From contig SPBV01000028.1 of assembly GCA_004525885.1 (NCBI GenBank), forward strand, positions 1 through 12,298: a DNA stretch of 12,298 nt, in the 5' to 3' direction. The number at the start of each line of letters is the position of its first letter. Position 1 is the first letter of the stretch. The DNA is from Nitrosomonadales bacterium. GTDB lineage: Bacteria > Pseudomonadota > Gammaproteobacteria > Burkholderiales > Nitrosomonadaceae. Both the position numbers and the translations under genes were made by a program. The notes below the pieces were generated by a model that was not told the origin of the DNA, ran no database searches, and was given only the letters and a program-made list of their open reading frames with translations. Shown piece after piece: positions 1-7,544 of this stretch.

Positions 1-1
1 C

Positions 2-1582
2 CCGTATCTTGTAGTAAGAGGATACTTAAAGAGCGTTGTTGACATAGAACGTATAACCGCCCGTATTGCGTTTCAATCAGCCCGCCCGCGTGACTTGTCA
101 GGGTTACGTGATAGTCTGAAACGATTGCCTGAAATCATTTCTTCGCTTGTTGAATGTTCCAGTGAGCATATGGCGATGTTGGCAAAAGCCATGACCCCAG
201 AGGCTGCACTCCTTAGCTTACTGGAGGGTGCTTTACATGATGAGCCCAATACAATGTTGCGTGACGGCAACGTAATAGCAGATGGCTATGATATAGAGTT
301 AGATGAGTTGCGTGCTATACAAAACAACTGTGGCGAGTTTCTATTGCAATTAGAATTAAGAGAGAAAACCCGTACTGGTATTCCAAATCTTAAGGTTGAA
401 TACAATCGGGTACACGGTTTTTATATCGAAGTAACTAATTCGCATAGTGAGAAAATTCCTGAAGATTATAGTAGACGTCAGACTTTAAAAAATGCGGAGC
501 GTTATATTACCCCAGAGCTGAAAACTTTCGAAGACAGAGCGTTATCAGCAAAGGATCGTTCTTTGGCACGTGAGAAATTGTTATTCGCTGCAATATTAGA
601 CACACTTATTCCATATGTCAGCCATTTGCAAGAAGTCGCGCTAAGTGTGGCTGAATTAGATGTGCTTGCAACTTTTGCGGAACGTGCGCTAACACTTAAT
701 TACACCGCCCCAATTTTTACTAGTGAAGATATTATTAAAATTGAGGAAGGTCGCCATCCGGTAGTGGAAAACCAAGTAGATAATTTTATTACGAATAACG
801 TGAAACTTGGTGATAGGCGACAAATGCTTGTTATTACTGGTCCTAATATGGGCGGGAAATCCACATATATGAGACAAGTTGCCTTGATCGCGTTACTTGC
901 ACATTGTGGTAGTTTTGTTCCTGCTAAAAGCTCATGTATTGGTCTACTTGATCAGATTTTTACACGAATAGGTGCATCTGATGATCTTGCGAGTGGCCGT
1001 TCTACTTTCATGGTTGAGATGACTGAAGCTGCAAACATTCTGCACAATGCTACCGCGCAGAGCCTGGTACTAATGGATGAAGTTGGGCGAGGAACTTCAA
1101 CTCTTGATGGGTTGGCATTAGCCTTTGCAATTGCACAGCATTTGTTAGAAAAAAATCGCAGCTATACGCTTTTCGCCACTCATTATTCTGAGCTATCACG
1201 ACTTGTGGAGAAGTCCAGTCAGGTTGCCAACGTACATTTCGATGCGATAGAGCACAAGCAACGTATTATTTTTCTGCATGCTGTTAATGAGGGGCCAGCT
1301 AACCAGAGTTATGGTCTTCAGGTTGCAGCGTTAGCTGGCATACCAGAGTTGACCATTCTAGCGGCAAAAGAACACCTGGTGAGATTTAAATTAGAAAATT
1401 TGGAAGAGCGTTCGAATCTGGACTTGTTTTCAGCAGACACTTCTGGTTTTATCGAAGAACAAGCTACCGAGGAGCAGCACCCGGCCCTTGCATTATTATA
1501 TGAAATTATTCCAGATGAAATAAGCCCAAAAGAAGCGCTAGATAAACTTTATATATTAAAAAAGGCAACTGAGAGAGGGTGA
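2..1582 (+). CDS. mutS: DNA mismatch repair ATPase MutS, C-terminal part (5' end off the window)
   Basis: MutS recognises mismatches and small loops in DNA and recruits MutL. The frame is open to the left edge, so about 526 codons are visible of a protein usually near 850-880 residues. The mismatch-reading N-terminal domain lies outside. The visible part starts in the core/lever region (VDIERITARIAFQSARPRDLSGLRDSL), passes through the clamp (GFYIEVTNSHSEKIP, TLKNAERYITPELK) and ends in the ABC-type ATPase. Walker A, GPNMGGKS, is at 839-862. The STFMVEM signature follows, then Walker B with LMDE near 1070-1081 and the FATHYSEL switch histidine. The C-terminal tail ends with the usual EALDKLYILKK helix, so the 3' end looks complete. 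It converges with the prolyl isomerase gene, 78 bp away. A TTG at 95 is only an internal codon, not the start. Confidence 0.97.
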   Translation, partial: PYLVVRGYLKSVVDIERITARIAFQSARPRDLSGLRDSLKRLPEIISSLVECSSEHMAMLAKAMTPEAALLSLLEGALHDEPNTMLRDGNVIADGYDIELDELRAIQNNCGEFLLQLELREKTRTGIPNLKVEYNRVHGFYIEVTNSHSEKIPEDYSRRQTLKNAERYITPELKTFEDRALSAKDRSLAREKLLFAAILDTLIPYVSHLQEVALSVAELDVLATFAERALTLNYTAPIFTSEDIIKIEEGRHPVVENQVDNFITNNVKLGDRRQMLVITGPNMGGKSTYMRQVALIALLAHCGSFVPAKSSCIGLLDQIFTRIGASDDLASGRSTFMVEMTEAANILHNATAQSLVLMDEVGRGTSTLDGLALAFAIAQHLLEKNRSYTLFATHYSELSRLVEKSSQVANVHFDAIEHKQRIIFLHAVNEGPANQSYGLQVAALAGIPELTILAAKEHLVRFKLENLEERSNLDLFSADTSGFIEEQATEEQHPALALLYEIIPDEISPKEALDKLYILKKATERG

Positions 1583-1660
1583 GTGCTAGTAAGATTGGCG
1601 CCCGTATTTCTTAAATCTATACTTGTGCATTTGAGGCAGAAAGAGTTAGTTCTGATTGCT

Positions 1661-2125
1661 TTATGGTTCGTGTACATGCCCATGAGAAAGTTCTTCTTCA
1701 GTAGCAGGCCGTGCCCCGGTGACAGTACAATCAAAATGTAGGGTCATGCCAGCTAGCGGATGATTGCCATCAACGATTACCTTATCTTCAGCAATGTCAG
1801 TGACAGTATAGATTAACATATTTTTAGAATTTTCTTCTCCACCTTCAAATTGCATCCCGATCTCTATATTATCAGGGAATGCATTACGAGATTCTACCCG
1901 AATTAAATCACTATCGTATTCACCAAAGTGATTTTCTGGTTCCATTAGTACGCTGCATGTTTTACCTATTTCCATATTCTGTAGTGCCTCTTCCACTATA
2001 GGAAAAATGCCATCGAAGCCACCATGTAAATAGTTAATTGGAGAATCTGTTTTCTCAATAATCTTTCCTGTCGAATCTAATAATTCATAATTAATTGATA
2101 CGACCATATTTTTTTCTATCCGCAT
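1661..2125 (-). CDS. slyD: FKBP-type peptidyl-prolyl cis-trans isomerase, SlyD family
   Basis: Predicted cytoplasmic prolyl isomerase and chaperone of 154 residues. The FKBP half begins at NMVVSINYELLDSTGKII and continues with the family motif YLHGGFDGIFPIVEEAL. The insert-in-flap chaperone segment follows (ENHFGEYDSDLIRVESRNAFP, IGMQFEGG). The chain then returns to FKBP with VIVDGNHPLAGMTLHFDCTV. The C-terminus is HGHVHEP, a very short version of the His-rich metal-binding tail of E. coli SlyD (196 residues). Nickel-related function is therefore less certain than isomerase or chaperone activity. The start is ATG at 2125, preceded at short distance by a weak GGAA. A second ATG at codon 7 is equally plausible and fits the family start better. 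It is the last gene of the minus-strand run, 131 bp after rnhB, and converges on mutS. Confidence 0.9.
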   Translation of the reverse strand: MRIEKNMVVSINYELLDSTGKIIEKTDSPINYLHGGFDGIFPIVEEALQNMEIGKTCSVLMEPENHFGEYDSDLIRVESRNAFPDNIEIGMQFEGGEENSKNMLIYTVTDIAEDKVIVDGNHPLAGMTLHFDCTVTGARPATEEELSHGHVHEP

Positions 2126-2256
2126 TCTATTCCAATTTATTGTTTGGGTTGTTTAAATATAGAGACTTGCTCGGGATCATTTGTCTCGGTAGCTCAGAAA
2201 ATTCACCCATAATATCTGATTCTCTATAATTTATTCTATTTTGTAGCGCTCATTTA

Positions 2257-2871
2257 TCAAATAGGATTACATAGTATTAATTTTCGTACGGGAGAGAAAC
2301 TCCGTCGGTGTACTGTTGATATCCCATACATCTGTAACGCTGCTATATGTTTTTTCGTTGGATATCCTTTGTGTTGATCAAATCCATAATTCGGAAAAAG
2401 TTTATGCAATGACAACATTTCAGCATCACGTGCTGTCTTGGCAAGAATAGAGGCTGCGGAAATTTCTGGTACCAAGCTATCACCCTTGATGATAGTTTGT
2501 ACTGGAAAATTCAGTTGGGGGCTATGTATCCCGTCTACTAGTACTTTATTGGGCGGGAAGGGCAGACTCTCAACTGCTCGTTTCATTGCTAGTAAGCTTG
2601 CTTGCAGAATATTAAATTTATCAATTTCTTCTACTGATGCAGAAGCTACTGCCCAAGCTATTGATCGTTTCTTGATGATATGTGTTAGCGCATTTCGCTT
2701 CTTTTCACTAAGTTTTTTAGAGTCTGATAGGCCTTCAATTTTGTAAGTTGAATTAAGCACAACGCAAGCAGCAAATACTGGCCCTGCTAACGGCCCTCTA
2801 CCAGCTTCATCTACACCACAGATCAAGTTATATTGTGAATCTGACATCATTTGATTTACGTTTTTATTCAC
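2257..2871 (-). CDS. rnhB: Ribonuclease HII
   Basis: Cytoplasmic endonuclease that cuts RNA in RNA-DNA hybrids and nicks at single ribonucleotides misincorporated in DNA. All four acidic catalytic residues are visible: D21 and E22 in GVDEAGRGPLAGPV, D113 in VLVDG, and D131 in IIKGDSLVPEISAASILAK. The family motifs GLSDSKKLSEKKR and YGFDQHKGYPTKKH are also present. The length of 204 residues is normal. The longest form starts with GTG at 2871. Two ATG codons at 2850 and 2847 (residues 8 and 9) would put the DEAGRGP motif at a typical distance from the N-terminus. None of the three candidates has a convincing Shine-Dalgarno sequence. In related bacteria rnhB follows lpxB. Here it follows fabZ directly after 75 bp. 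Confidence 0.96.
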   Translation of the reverse strand: MNKNVNQMMSDSQYNLICGVDEAGRGPLAGPVFAACVVLNSTYKIEGLSDSKKLSEKKRNALTHIIKKRSIAWAVASASVEEIDKFNILQASLLAMKRAVESLPFPPNKVLVDGIHSPQLNFPVQTIIKGDSLVPEISAASILAKTARDAEMLSLHKLFPNYGFDQHKGYPTKKHIAALQMYGISTVHRRSFSPVRKLILCNPI

Positions 2872-2946
2872 TAAGCAAAAATATAAGCATGAAAAAACGG
2901 TTTCGACTACAAATTAACTTGTAAGATTATTTGTATAAAGAGTCTT

Positions 2947-3390
2947 CTATATGCCCTTCATTGTGCACATCAACTTAGCCTCGGTAACAAGCTGACCATC
3001 TACTTCTGCTCGAGCAGAATATTTTATGACTCCTTTTATTTGTCTAGATATCACCACTTTCAATGTCAGTTGGTCACCTGCATATACCGGCTTCTTGAAG
3101 CGAGCCTGGTCTATGCCAACAAAATAATAAACGGAGTCTTCGTCCACTTTTAGATCTAATGTTTTAAGTGTTAATAGCGCTGCGGTTTGTGCCAGTGCTT
3201 CTATAATTAATACACCTGGCATAATAGGATGATGTGGAAAATGACCAGAAAAAAAAGGCTCATTAATGGTAACATTCTTAAGCGCAACGATTTCTTTGCC
3301 AGATTCCCATGATAATACCCGGTCCACTAGTAGGAAAGGGTAGCGATGGGGAAGGTATTTTAAGATTTCATGGATGTCCATTGTACTCAC
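2947..3390 (-). CDS. fabZ: 3-hydroxyacyl-[acyl-carrier-protein] dehydratase FabZ
   Basis: Hot-dog fold dehydratase of type II fatty acid synthesis. It removes water from 3-hydroxyacyl-ACP to give trans-2-enoyl-ACP in the cytoplasm. The N-terminus has IHEILKYLPHRYPFLLVDRV. The active-site helix is GHFPHHPIMPGVLIIEALAQ, with catalytic H50 and E64. The length of 147 residues is usual. The start is GTG at 3390, chosen because AAGGGAG lies 7 bases upstream. The ATG at codon 4 would be too far from it. Normally fabZ sits between lpxD and lpxA, since FabZ and LpxA compete for 3-hydroxyacyl-ACP. Here none of the lpx neighbours is present. Confidence 0.97.
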   Translation of the reverse strand: MSTMDIHEILKYLPHRYPFLLVDRVLSWESGKEIVALKNVTINEPFFSGHFPHHPIMPGVLIIEALAQTAALLTLKTLDLKVDEDSVYYFVGIDQARFKKPVYAGDQLTLKVVISRQIKGVIKYSARAEVDGQLVTEAKLMCTMKGI

Positions 3391-3392
3391 GA

Positions 3393-3405
3393 TTTTTCTC
3401 CCTTA
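3393..3405 (-). promoter_or_regulatory. Ribosome binding site of fabZ
   Basis: On the minus strand AAGGGAG is followed by seven bases and then the GTG start codon. It is the clearest Shine-Dalgarno sequence in the window, and it decides the GTG start over the ATG three codons downstream. Confidence 0.7.
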
Positions 3406-3469
3406 AGCTCCCAAATATTATTTATGTTGATGGGCCGCATTTAGCAGTTAATGTTAGTTAGTAGATTAC

Positions 3470-3545
3470 TACCCAAACTAGGTAAGATATGTTTTGTCCA
3501 CACTGTATCAGGTTATTACTCTTTTATTTTACGATAGTTTGGGTA
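3470..3545. repeat. 76-bp segment bounded by 11-bp perfect inverted repeats
   Basis: The left arm TACCCAAACTA (3470-3480) is the exact reverse complement of the right arm TAGTTTGGGTA (3535-3545), with 54 bp between them. The segment fills the middle of the 176-bp bamA-fabZ gap, where skp and lpxD stand in relatives. I see no clear target-site duplication. It could be a tiny MITE-like relic, a long-loop RNA structure, a protein-binding site or chance. The arm match is seen directly; its meaning is not known. Confidence 0.4.
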
Positions 3546-3566
3546 ATATTTTAGCGTTTTCTATCT

Positions 3567-5936
3567 TTAGAACTGTTGTCCAAACTGGAATTGAAATGGT
3601 TGCAACCTGTCTCCTGGTTGATCATTAATAGCCTTTGCTAGACTCACTTTAAGAGGCCCCATTGGGGAAATCCAGCTAACAGAGAACCCTGCAGAATAAC
3701 GTAGACCCTCAGATTCAGGAAAGAGCCCACCAGGACCAAATACCGTACCCACATCTAGGAACGTTCCTAGCCGTATAGACCTATCATTTTGCATACCAGG
3801 CATTGGGAATAGTAGTTCCACGCTCCCCGTTACCAACTTATTCCCACCGAGAGCCCTTAAGGAGTCATCTTTTGGGCCCAGCGAACTTATTCGGTAACCC
3901 CGTACCGTACGGTTTCCCCCGGCAAAGAAATTTTTAAAAAAAGGCAAGTCTCTTCCATCATAGCCATCTCCATATCCCAAGTGTGAATTCAGCATAAGGG
4001 TAAAGTTTCTAGAAATAGGATGGTAGTATTGGACTTCATAGTTTAACTTGTAATATTTAAGATCTCCTATCGGCACACTTATTTCTCCAAATACCCTCTG
4101 CGTCATACCCTCAGTTGGCCAAATGTGGCTGTTTGTACCATCACGCTGCCAACTTATGTTTGCTGGAAAATTGGAAGTAGGATTTCCAAACGTCTCTACA
4201 AAATTTAAGGTACGTGTGGGACTTAATGGTGACAAAGTAAGATCTGTTGTCTCGGCTCCAATTCCAACAAAAACAGAGTCTGTTTCATTAACTGGGAGAC
4301 CGAAACGAAGGTTTATACCAGTTGAAGCAGATTGAATATTGGATACGGCGTTCAAGTTATTAGTATTAAGGCTGCGGTGATAAATATCAATTCCTGCAGT
4401 TATTCCATCAATAGTAAAATAAGGATCAGTAAATGACAAAGAGTATATTTTCCTAACGGCTCCAGTATTAGCTGTGAGAGCAACATGTTTCCCGGTACCA
4501 AAGATATTATTTTGAGAAAGATTTCCGCTTAGTATCAGACCTTCTTGTTGGGAAAACCCTAAGCCAAACATTATATTACCAGTTGGTTTTTCTTTGACAT
4601 CTATATTCACATCCATCATATCTGTGGCATTAGCAACTGCTGGTGTTTCTACATTGACGGCAGAAAAATATTGTAGCTTGTCTATGCGTACCTTAGAGCG
4701 ATTTATTTGGGCAGTTGAATACCAACCACCTTCGAGTTGACGAATTTCCCGTCGTATTACTTCATCACGAGTACGCTCATTACCAGATATAGTAATACGC
4801 CTTACGTAAACTCTACTACCCGGATCAATGAAAAAGGTAAAAGCTACCTCTTGCTTCTCCTTATCCTGTTCTGGCGCCGCATTTATATTAGCAAATCCGT
4901 AGCCATCATTACCTAATCGGTCTGTAATAAGTTTAATTGACTCTTGTAGTTTTTGACGTGAGAACACATCGCCATCTTCAATTAAAATAAGCTCACGCAA
5001 TTCTTCCTCTGGAACTTGCATTTCACCCGCCAACTTGATCCCAGAAATTTTGTACTGAGGCCCCTCAATTATATTCGTCGTAATGTAAATATTTTGCATG
5101 TCAGGTGTTACAGAAACTTGGGTGGATTCAATGGCAAATTCTAAGTACCCACGATCAAGATAATGGGAGCGCAACGTTTCTAGGTCGGCAGATAGTTTTT
5201 GTTTTGAGTATTGATCATCATTAGTAATCCAGGTCAAAAGGCCAGGAGTTCTGAGATTAAATAGACCCACTAGTTCTCTCTCTCTAAACGACTTATTACC
5301 GATGATGTTTATCTTCCGGATCTTTGCAACTTCACCCTCGTCAATACTAAAGTTGAGACCAACACGATTACGTTCAAGCGGAGTGATCGTAGTAGTAACT
5401 ATAACAGCATATCTACCCTTACTTATATACTGTTGCTTCAATGTCTGTTCAGCTTTCTCCAGCAATGAACGATCAAAAATACGTGAGACAGCTAGACCCG
5501 ATTGTCTCAATCCATCTTTAAGTTTGTCTGGTTCAAATTCATGTACACCGGAAATGCTAATTTCTGCAATAGCCGGACGTTCTACCACTATCACTAGCAG
5601 AACACCATTTTCAGACTCTAGCCGCACATCTTTAAAAAATCCAGTAGAGTATAGTGCCTTGATTGCATCTGCAGCTTTTTCTTTGTCTAAGGAATCGCCA
5701 ACTTTTATCGGCAGATAACTGAACACTGTTCCTGCTTCGGTCCGTTGTATGCCTTCGACTCGAATATCTTTAACTATGAAAGTTTCTTCTGCCGTATTTT
5801 TAACTATAAAAGGTTTCTCTGCCGTATCTTCAAAAATGGGCGTTTCTTCCGCCAATAAATCTATGGACGGTTCTTCTGCCAACAAATACGTAGAGTATAA
5901 GAAAATAACAAACGCAACAAGAACCCTAATTTTCAT
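3567..5936 (-). CDS. bamA: Outer membrane protein assembly factor BamA
   Basis: Omp85-family core of the BAM complex, which folds and inserts beta-barrel proteins into the outer membrane. Of 789 residues, 1-20 form a signal peptide (hydrophobic core after MKIR, likely cleaved after LLA). POTRA1 begins near residue 53 with FIVKDIRVEGIQRTEAGTVF. Five POTRA domains fit the space up to about residue 450. The 16-strand barrel starts near GNIMFGLGFSQQEG. The loop-6 motif VRGY is at residues 678-681, and the chain ends in phenylalanine with FQFQFGQQF, the expected beta-signal. Residues 19-57 are unusual: near-identical ten-residue units fill the space between signal peptide and POTRA1. The gene starts 4 bases after the rseP stop, without a Shine-Dalgarno sequence, so translational coupling to rseP is likely. 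The chaperone gene skp, its usual downstream neighbour, is missing. Confidence 0.98.
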   Translation of the reverse strand: MKIRVLVAFVIFLYSTYLLAEEPSIDLLAEETPIFEDTAEKPFIVKNTAEETFIVKDIRVEGIQRTEAGTVFSYLPIKVGDSLDKEKAADAIKALYSTGFFKDVRLESENGVLLVIVVERPAIAEISISGVHEFEPDKLKDGLRQSGLAVSRIFDRSLLEKAEQTLKQQYISKGRYAVIVTTTITPLERNRVGLNFSIDEGEVAKIRKINIIGNKSFRERELVGLFNLRTPGLLTWITNDDQYSKQKLSADLETLRSHYLDRGYLEFAIESTQVSVTPDMQNIYITTNIIEGPQYKISGIKLAGEMQVPEEELRELILIEDGDVFSRQKLQESIKLITDRLGNDGYGFANINAAPEQDKEKQEVAFTFFIDPGSRVYVRRITISGNERTRDEVIRREIRQLEGGWYSTAQINRSKVRIDKLQYFSAVNVETPAVANATDMMDVNIDVKEKPTGNIMFGLGFSQQEGLILSGNLSQNNIFGTGKHVALTANTGAVRKIYSLSFTDPYFTIDGITAGIDIYHRSLNTNNLNAVSNIQSASTGINLRFGLPVNETDSVFVGIGAETTDLTLSPLSPTRTLNFVETFGNPTSNFPANISWQRDGTNSHIWPTEGMTQRVFGEISVPIGDLKYYKLNYEVQYYHPISRNFTLMLNSHLGYGDGYDGRDLPFFKNFFAGGNRTVRGYRISSLGPKDDSLRALGGNKLVTGSVELLFPMPGMQNDRSIRLGTFLDVGTVFGPGGLFPESEGLRYSAGFSVSWISPMGPLKVSLAKAINDQPGDRLQPFQFQFGQQF
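5766..5882 (-). repeat. 30-bp tandem repeat inside bamA encoding decapeptide units
   Basis: Read on the minus strand, 5882-5856 encodes the nine-residue unit LAEEPSIDL, 5855-5826 LAEETPIFED, 5825-5796 TAEKPFIVKN and 5795-5766 TAEETFIVKD. The last two 30-bp units differ at only a few bases. The first two are more diverged. The final unit runs straight into the conserved POTRA1 start (IRVEGIQR). In typical BamA proteins the signal-peptide cleavage site is followed almost at once by a single such FxVKDIRVEG segment. The array therefore looks like an in-frame duplication of the mature N-terminus, which still reads cleanly. Confidence 0.85.
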
Positions 5937-5940
5937 TATT

Positions 5941-7308
5941 TTAAATGGAGATTAGTCGATTGATGTCGTTATATATAGCAATAGCCATCAGAGTAAACAG
6001 CAGCATCATTCCCATTTGTTGTCCAATTTCCATAGCTCTTTCAGAAAGCGGTCTACCCTTAATGATTTCAATCACATAATACATTAAATGTCCACCATCT
6101 AATAAGGGGATAGGGAGCAAATTAAGTACCCCTAGGCTAATACTTATAAGTGCGAGGAATCCCAGATAAGACGCAATTCCCATCTGTGCTGATTTGCCAG
6201 CATAATCAGCAATTGTTATGGGTCCGCTTACATTTTTTAACGACACCTCTCCTATCACCATTTTCCATAGCATTTGTAATGTAAATACCGATGTTTCCCA
6301 AGTTTTAGTTATGGCTTTCACCATTGCAGCACTTGCTGGGTAGCTAACTTCAACTAATAAGTCTTTAATCCGGGAGTGATCGATTTTTGGTCCAATACCA
6401 ACTTTGCCAATTTGTTTGCCATTTTCAGTTGTTGTTTCGGGAGTTATATTCATACTAACTATAGTATCGTGACGCTGAATTTTCATTGCTAATAGTTTTC
6501 CGGGATTATTCCGTATCTGTCGTACAAGATCTTTCCACTGTACAATTTCTTCTCCGTTTACAAATAGAATCTCATCATTGGTGAGTAGACCAGCGCGCTC
6601 ACCTACACCATTCGATATTACTTGATCAATTACTGGTTTAATTTCTGGTTGGTATACATTTAAGCCGATTTTCTTTAGAAAATCGGCATCTAAATCATCA
6701 GCATTTATTTTACTTAAGTCTAGTTGTCGCAAAGTAAATTGACCGTCTTGGTTAAGGGTCTCTACAGTTAAAATGGGAGATCTTTCTATTGCCTGAGCCA
6801 GGAGTATCCAACGAGCATCTTGCCAGGTAGATACGGGTTCATCTCCAATTTTTATTATAGTTTCACCTGCTTCAAAAGCAGCCATTGCAGCAGGTGTCTC
6901 TGGAATAATTGGCCCTAGTATTGGCTTCATGCCACTAACTCCATGCATGAAAAGTAACCAATAAAGTAGAATAGCTAGCAGAAAATTTGCAATTGGTCCC
7001 GCTGAGACGATAGCAAAGCGGTGTATAACAGATTTGCGGTTAAACGATCGTGTTAAATCTTCAGGGGCAACTTCACCTTCACGTTCATCTAGCATCTTCA
7101 CATAGCCGCCAATAGGGAAAGCTGCTATGACCCATTCAGTTTGATCTTTTCCCCAATATTTTTTTATCAATGGTCGACCAAAGCCTATCGAAAAACGTAA
7201 TACCTTTACATCACACATACGTGCTACCCAATAGTGACCAAATTCGTGGAACACGATTAGCAGACCTAAAGCAAAGATAAAAGCAATTATTGTAAAGAAA
7301 AGTGTCAT
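5941..7308 (-). CDS. rseP: Site-2 intramembrane zinc metalloprotease RseP
   Basis: Inner-membrane protease that makes the second cut in anti-sigma factor RseA, releasing sigma-E. In other species it also clears signal-peptide remnants. It has 455 residues. The zinc motif HEFGH is at residues 21-25 in the first membrane helix. The second helix is near 97-120 (FAIVSAGPIANFLLAILLYW). Two PDZ domains lie roughly at 125-205 and 220-300, and LLPIPLLDGGH supplies the third zinc ligand, D404. A last membrane helix lies at about 430-448. All these match E. coli RseP in order and spacing. The start is ATG at 7308 with only a weak AGAG upstream. The stop is 4 bases before bamA. A 236-bp spacer separates it from dxr, unlike the tight packing common in relatives. 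Confidence 0.97.
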   Translation of the reverse strand: MTLFFTIIAFIFALGLLIVFHEFGHYWVARMCDVKVLRFSIGFGRPLIKKYWGKDQTEWVIAAFPIGGYVKMLDEREGEVAPEDLTRSFNRKSVIHRFAIVSAGPIANFLLAILLYWLLFMHGVSGMKPILGPIIPETPAAMAAFEAGETIIKIGDEPVSTWQDARWILLAQAIERSPILTVETLNQDGQFTLRQLDLSKINADDLDADFLKKIGLNVYQPEIKPVIDQVISNGVGERAGLLTNDEILFVNGEEIVQWKDLVRQIRNNPGKLLAMKIQRHDTIVSMNITPETTTENGKQIGKVGIGPKIDHSRIKDLLVEVSYPASAAMVKAITKTWETSVFTLQMLWKMVIGEVSLKNVSGPITIADYAGKSAQMGIASYLGFLALISISLGVLNLLPIPLLDGGHLMYYVIEIIKGRPLSERAMEIGQQMGMMLLFTLMAIAIYNDINRLISI

Positions 7309-7427
7309 GCTAGCTCTATAACCTAGATTCGTTTAATTTGATAAGTTTTCTTAAAGAAAATAAATAATGTAATTTCACGCTTATTAATAGGTTAGATTAG
7401 TGAGTTGTAGTAGATCAGGTGGAAATG

Positions 7428-7457
7428 ATTAGATTGATGTCAGATGTGATATGGCAA
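7428..7457 (-). promoter_or_regulatory. Candidate sigma-70 promoter for rseP-bamA
   Basis: On the minus strand TTGCCA (7457-7452) and TCTAAT (7433-7428) each match the sigma-70 consensus at five of six positions, with an 18-bp spacer. Transcription would start near 7421 and give a leader of about 110 bases before rseP. In AT-rich DNA such matches arise by chance, so this is tentative. Its position in the largest gap of the window and downstream of a stem-loop supports it. Confidence 0.3.
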
Positions 7458-7520
7458 GCTGCAACTCCAGAAATTTACAAGTAGATTTGTAGATAAAATT
7501 AATACAGATGTAACATTGTG

Positions 7521-7541
7521 TAATGCCGCAAAGCAGCATTA
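7521..7541 (-). other. Stem-loop just after the dxr stop codon
   Basis: The 21 bases form a 9-bp stem around a 3-base loop (TAATGCTGC, TTT, GCGGCATTA on the minus strand), with one G-T wobble. It starts 3 bases after the dxr stop. No run of T follows on the minus strand, so it is not a standard intrinsic terminator. It may protect the 3' end of the upstream mRNA or slow polymerase before the rseP-bamA unit. Confidence 0.55.
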
Positions 7542-7544
7542 TGA

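Noticed and set aside
2..97. Possible gene start of mutS at TTG 95
   Set aside because: The same frame is open to the left edge and encodes conserved MutS sequence (VDIERITARIAFQSARPRDL) before it, so the gene is cut by the window, not truncated.
1579..1614. 11-codon GTG frame overlapping the mutS stop on the plus strand
   Set aside because: It is too short and resembles nothing. A GTGA overlap at a stop codon is common by chance.
2162..2187. GAGAC/GTCTC short inverted repeat between rnhB and slyD
   Set aside because: Five base pairs with a 16-base loop is too weak to call a terminator or binding site.
5302..5955. Long plus-strand open frames opposite bamA
   Set aside because: They are the antisense shadow of a clearly coding gene, with no ribosome site and no recognisable protein features.
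7429..7539. 36-codon open frame on the minus strand starting inside the stem-loop after dxr
   Set aside because: It has no ribosome site, an odd composition rich in Cys and Ile, no recognisable family, and it overlaps the stem-loop and candidate promoter. It is probably chance.
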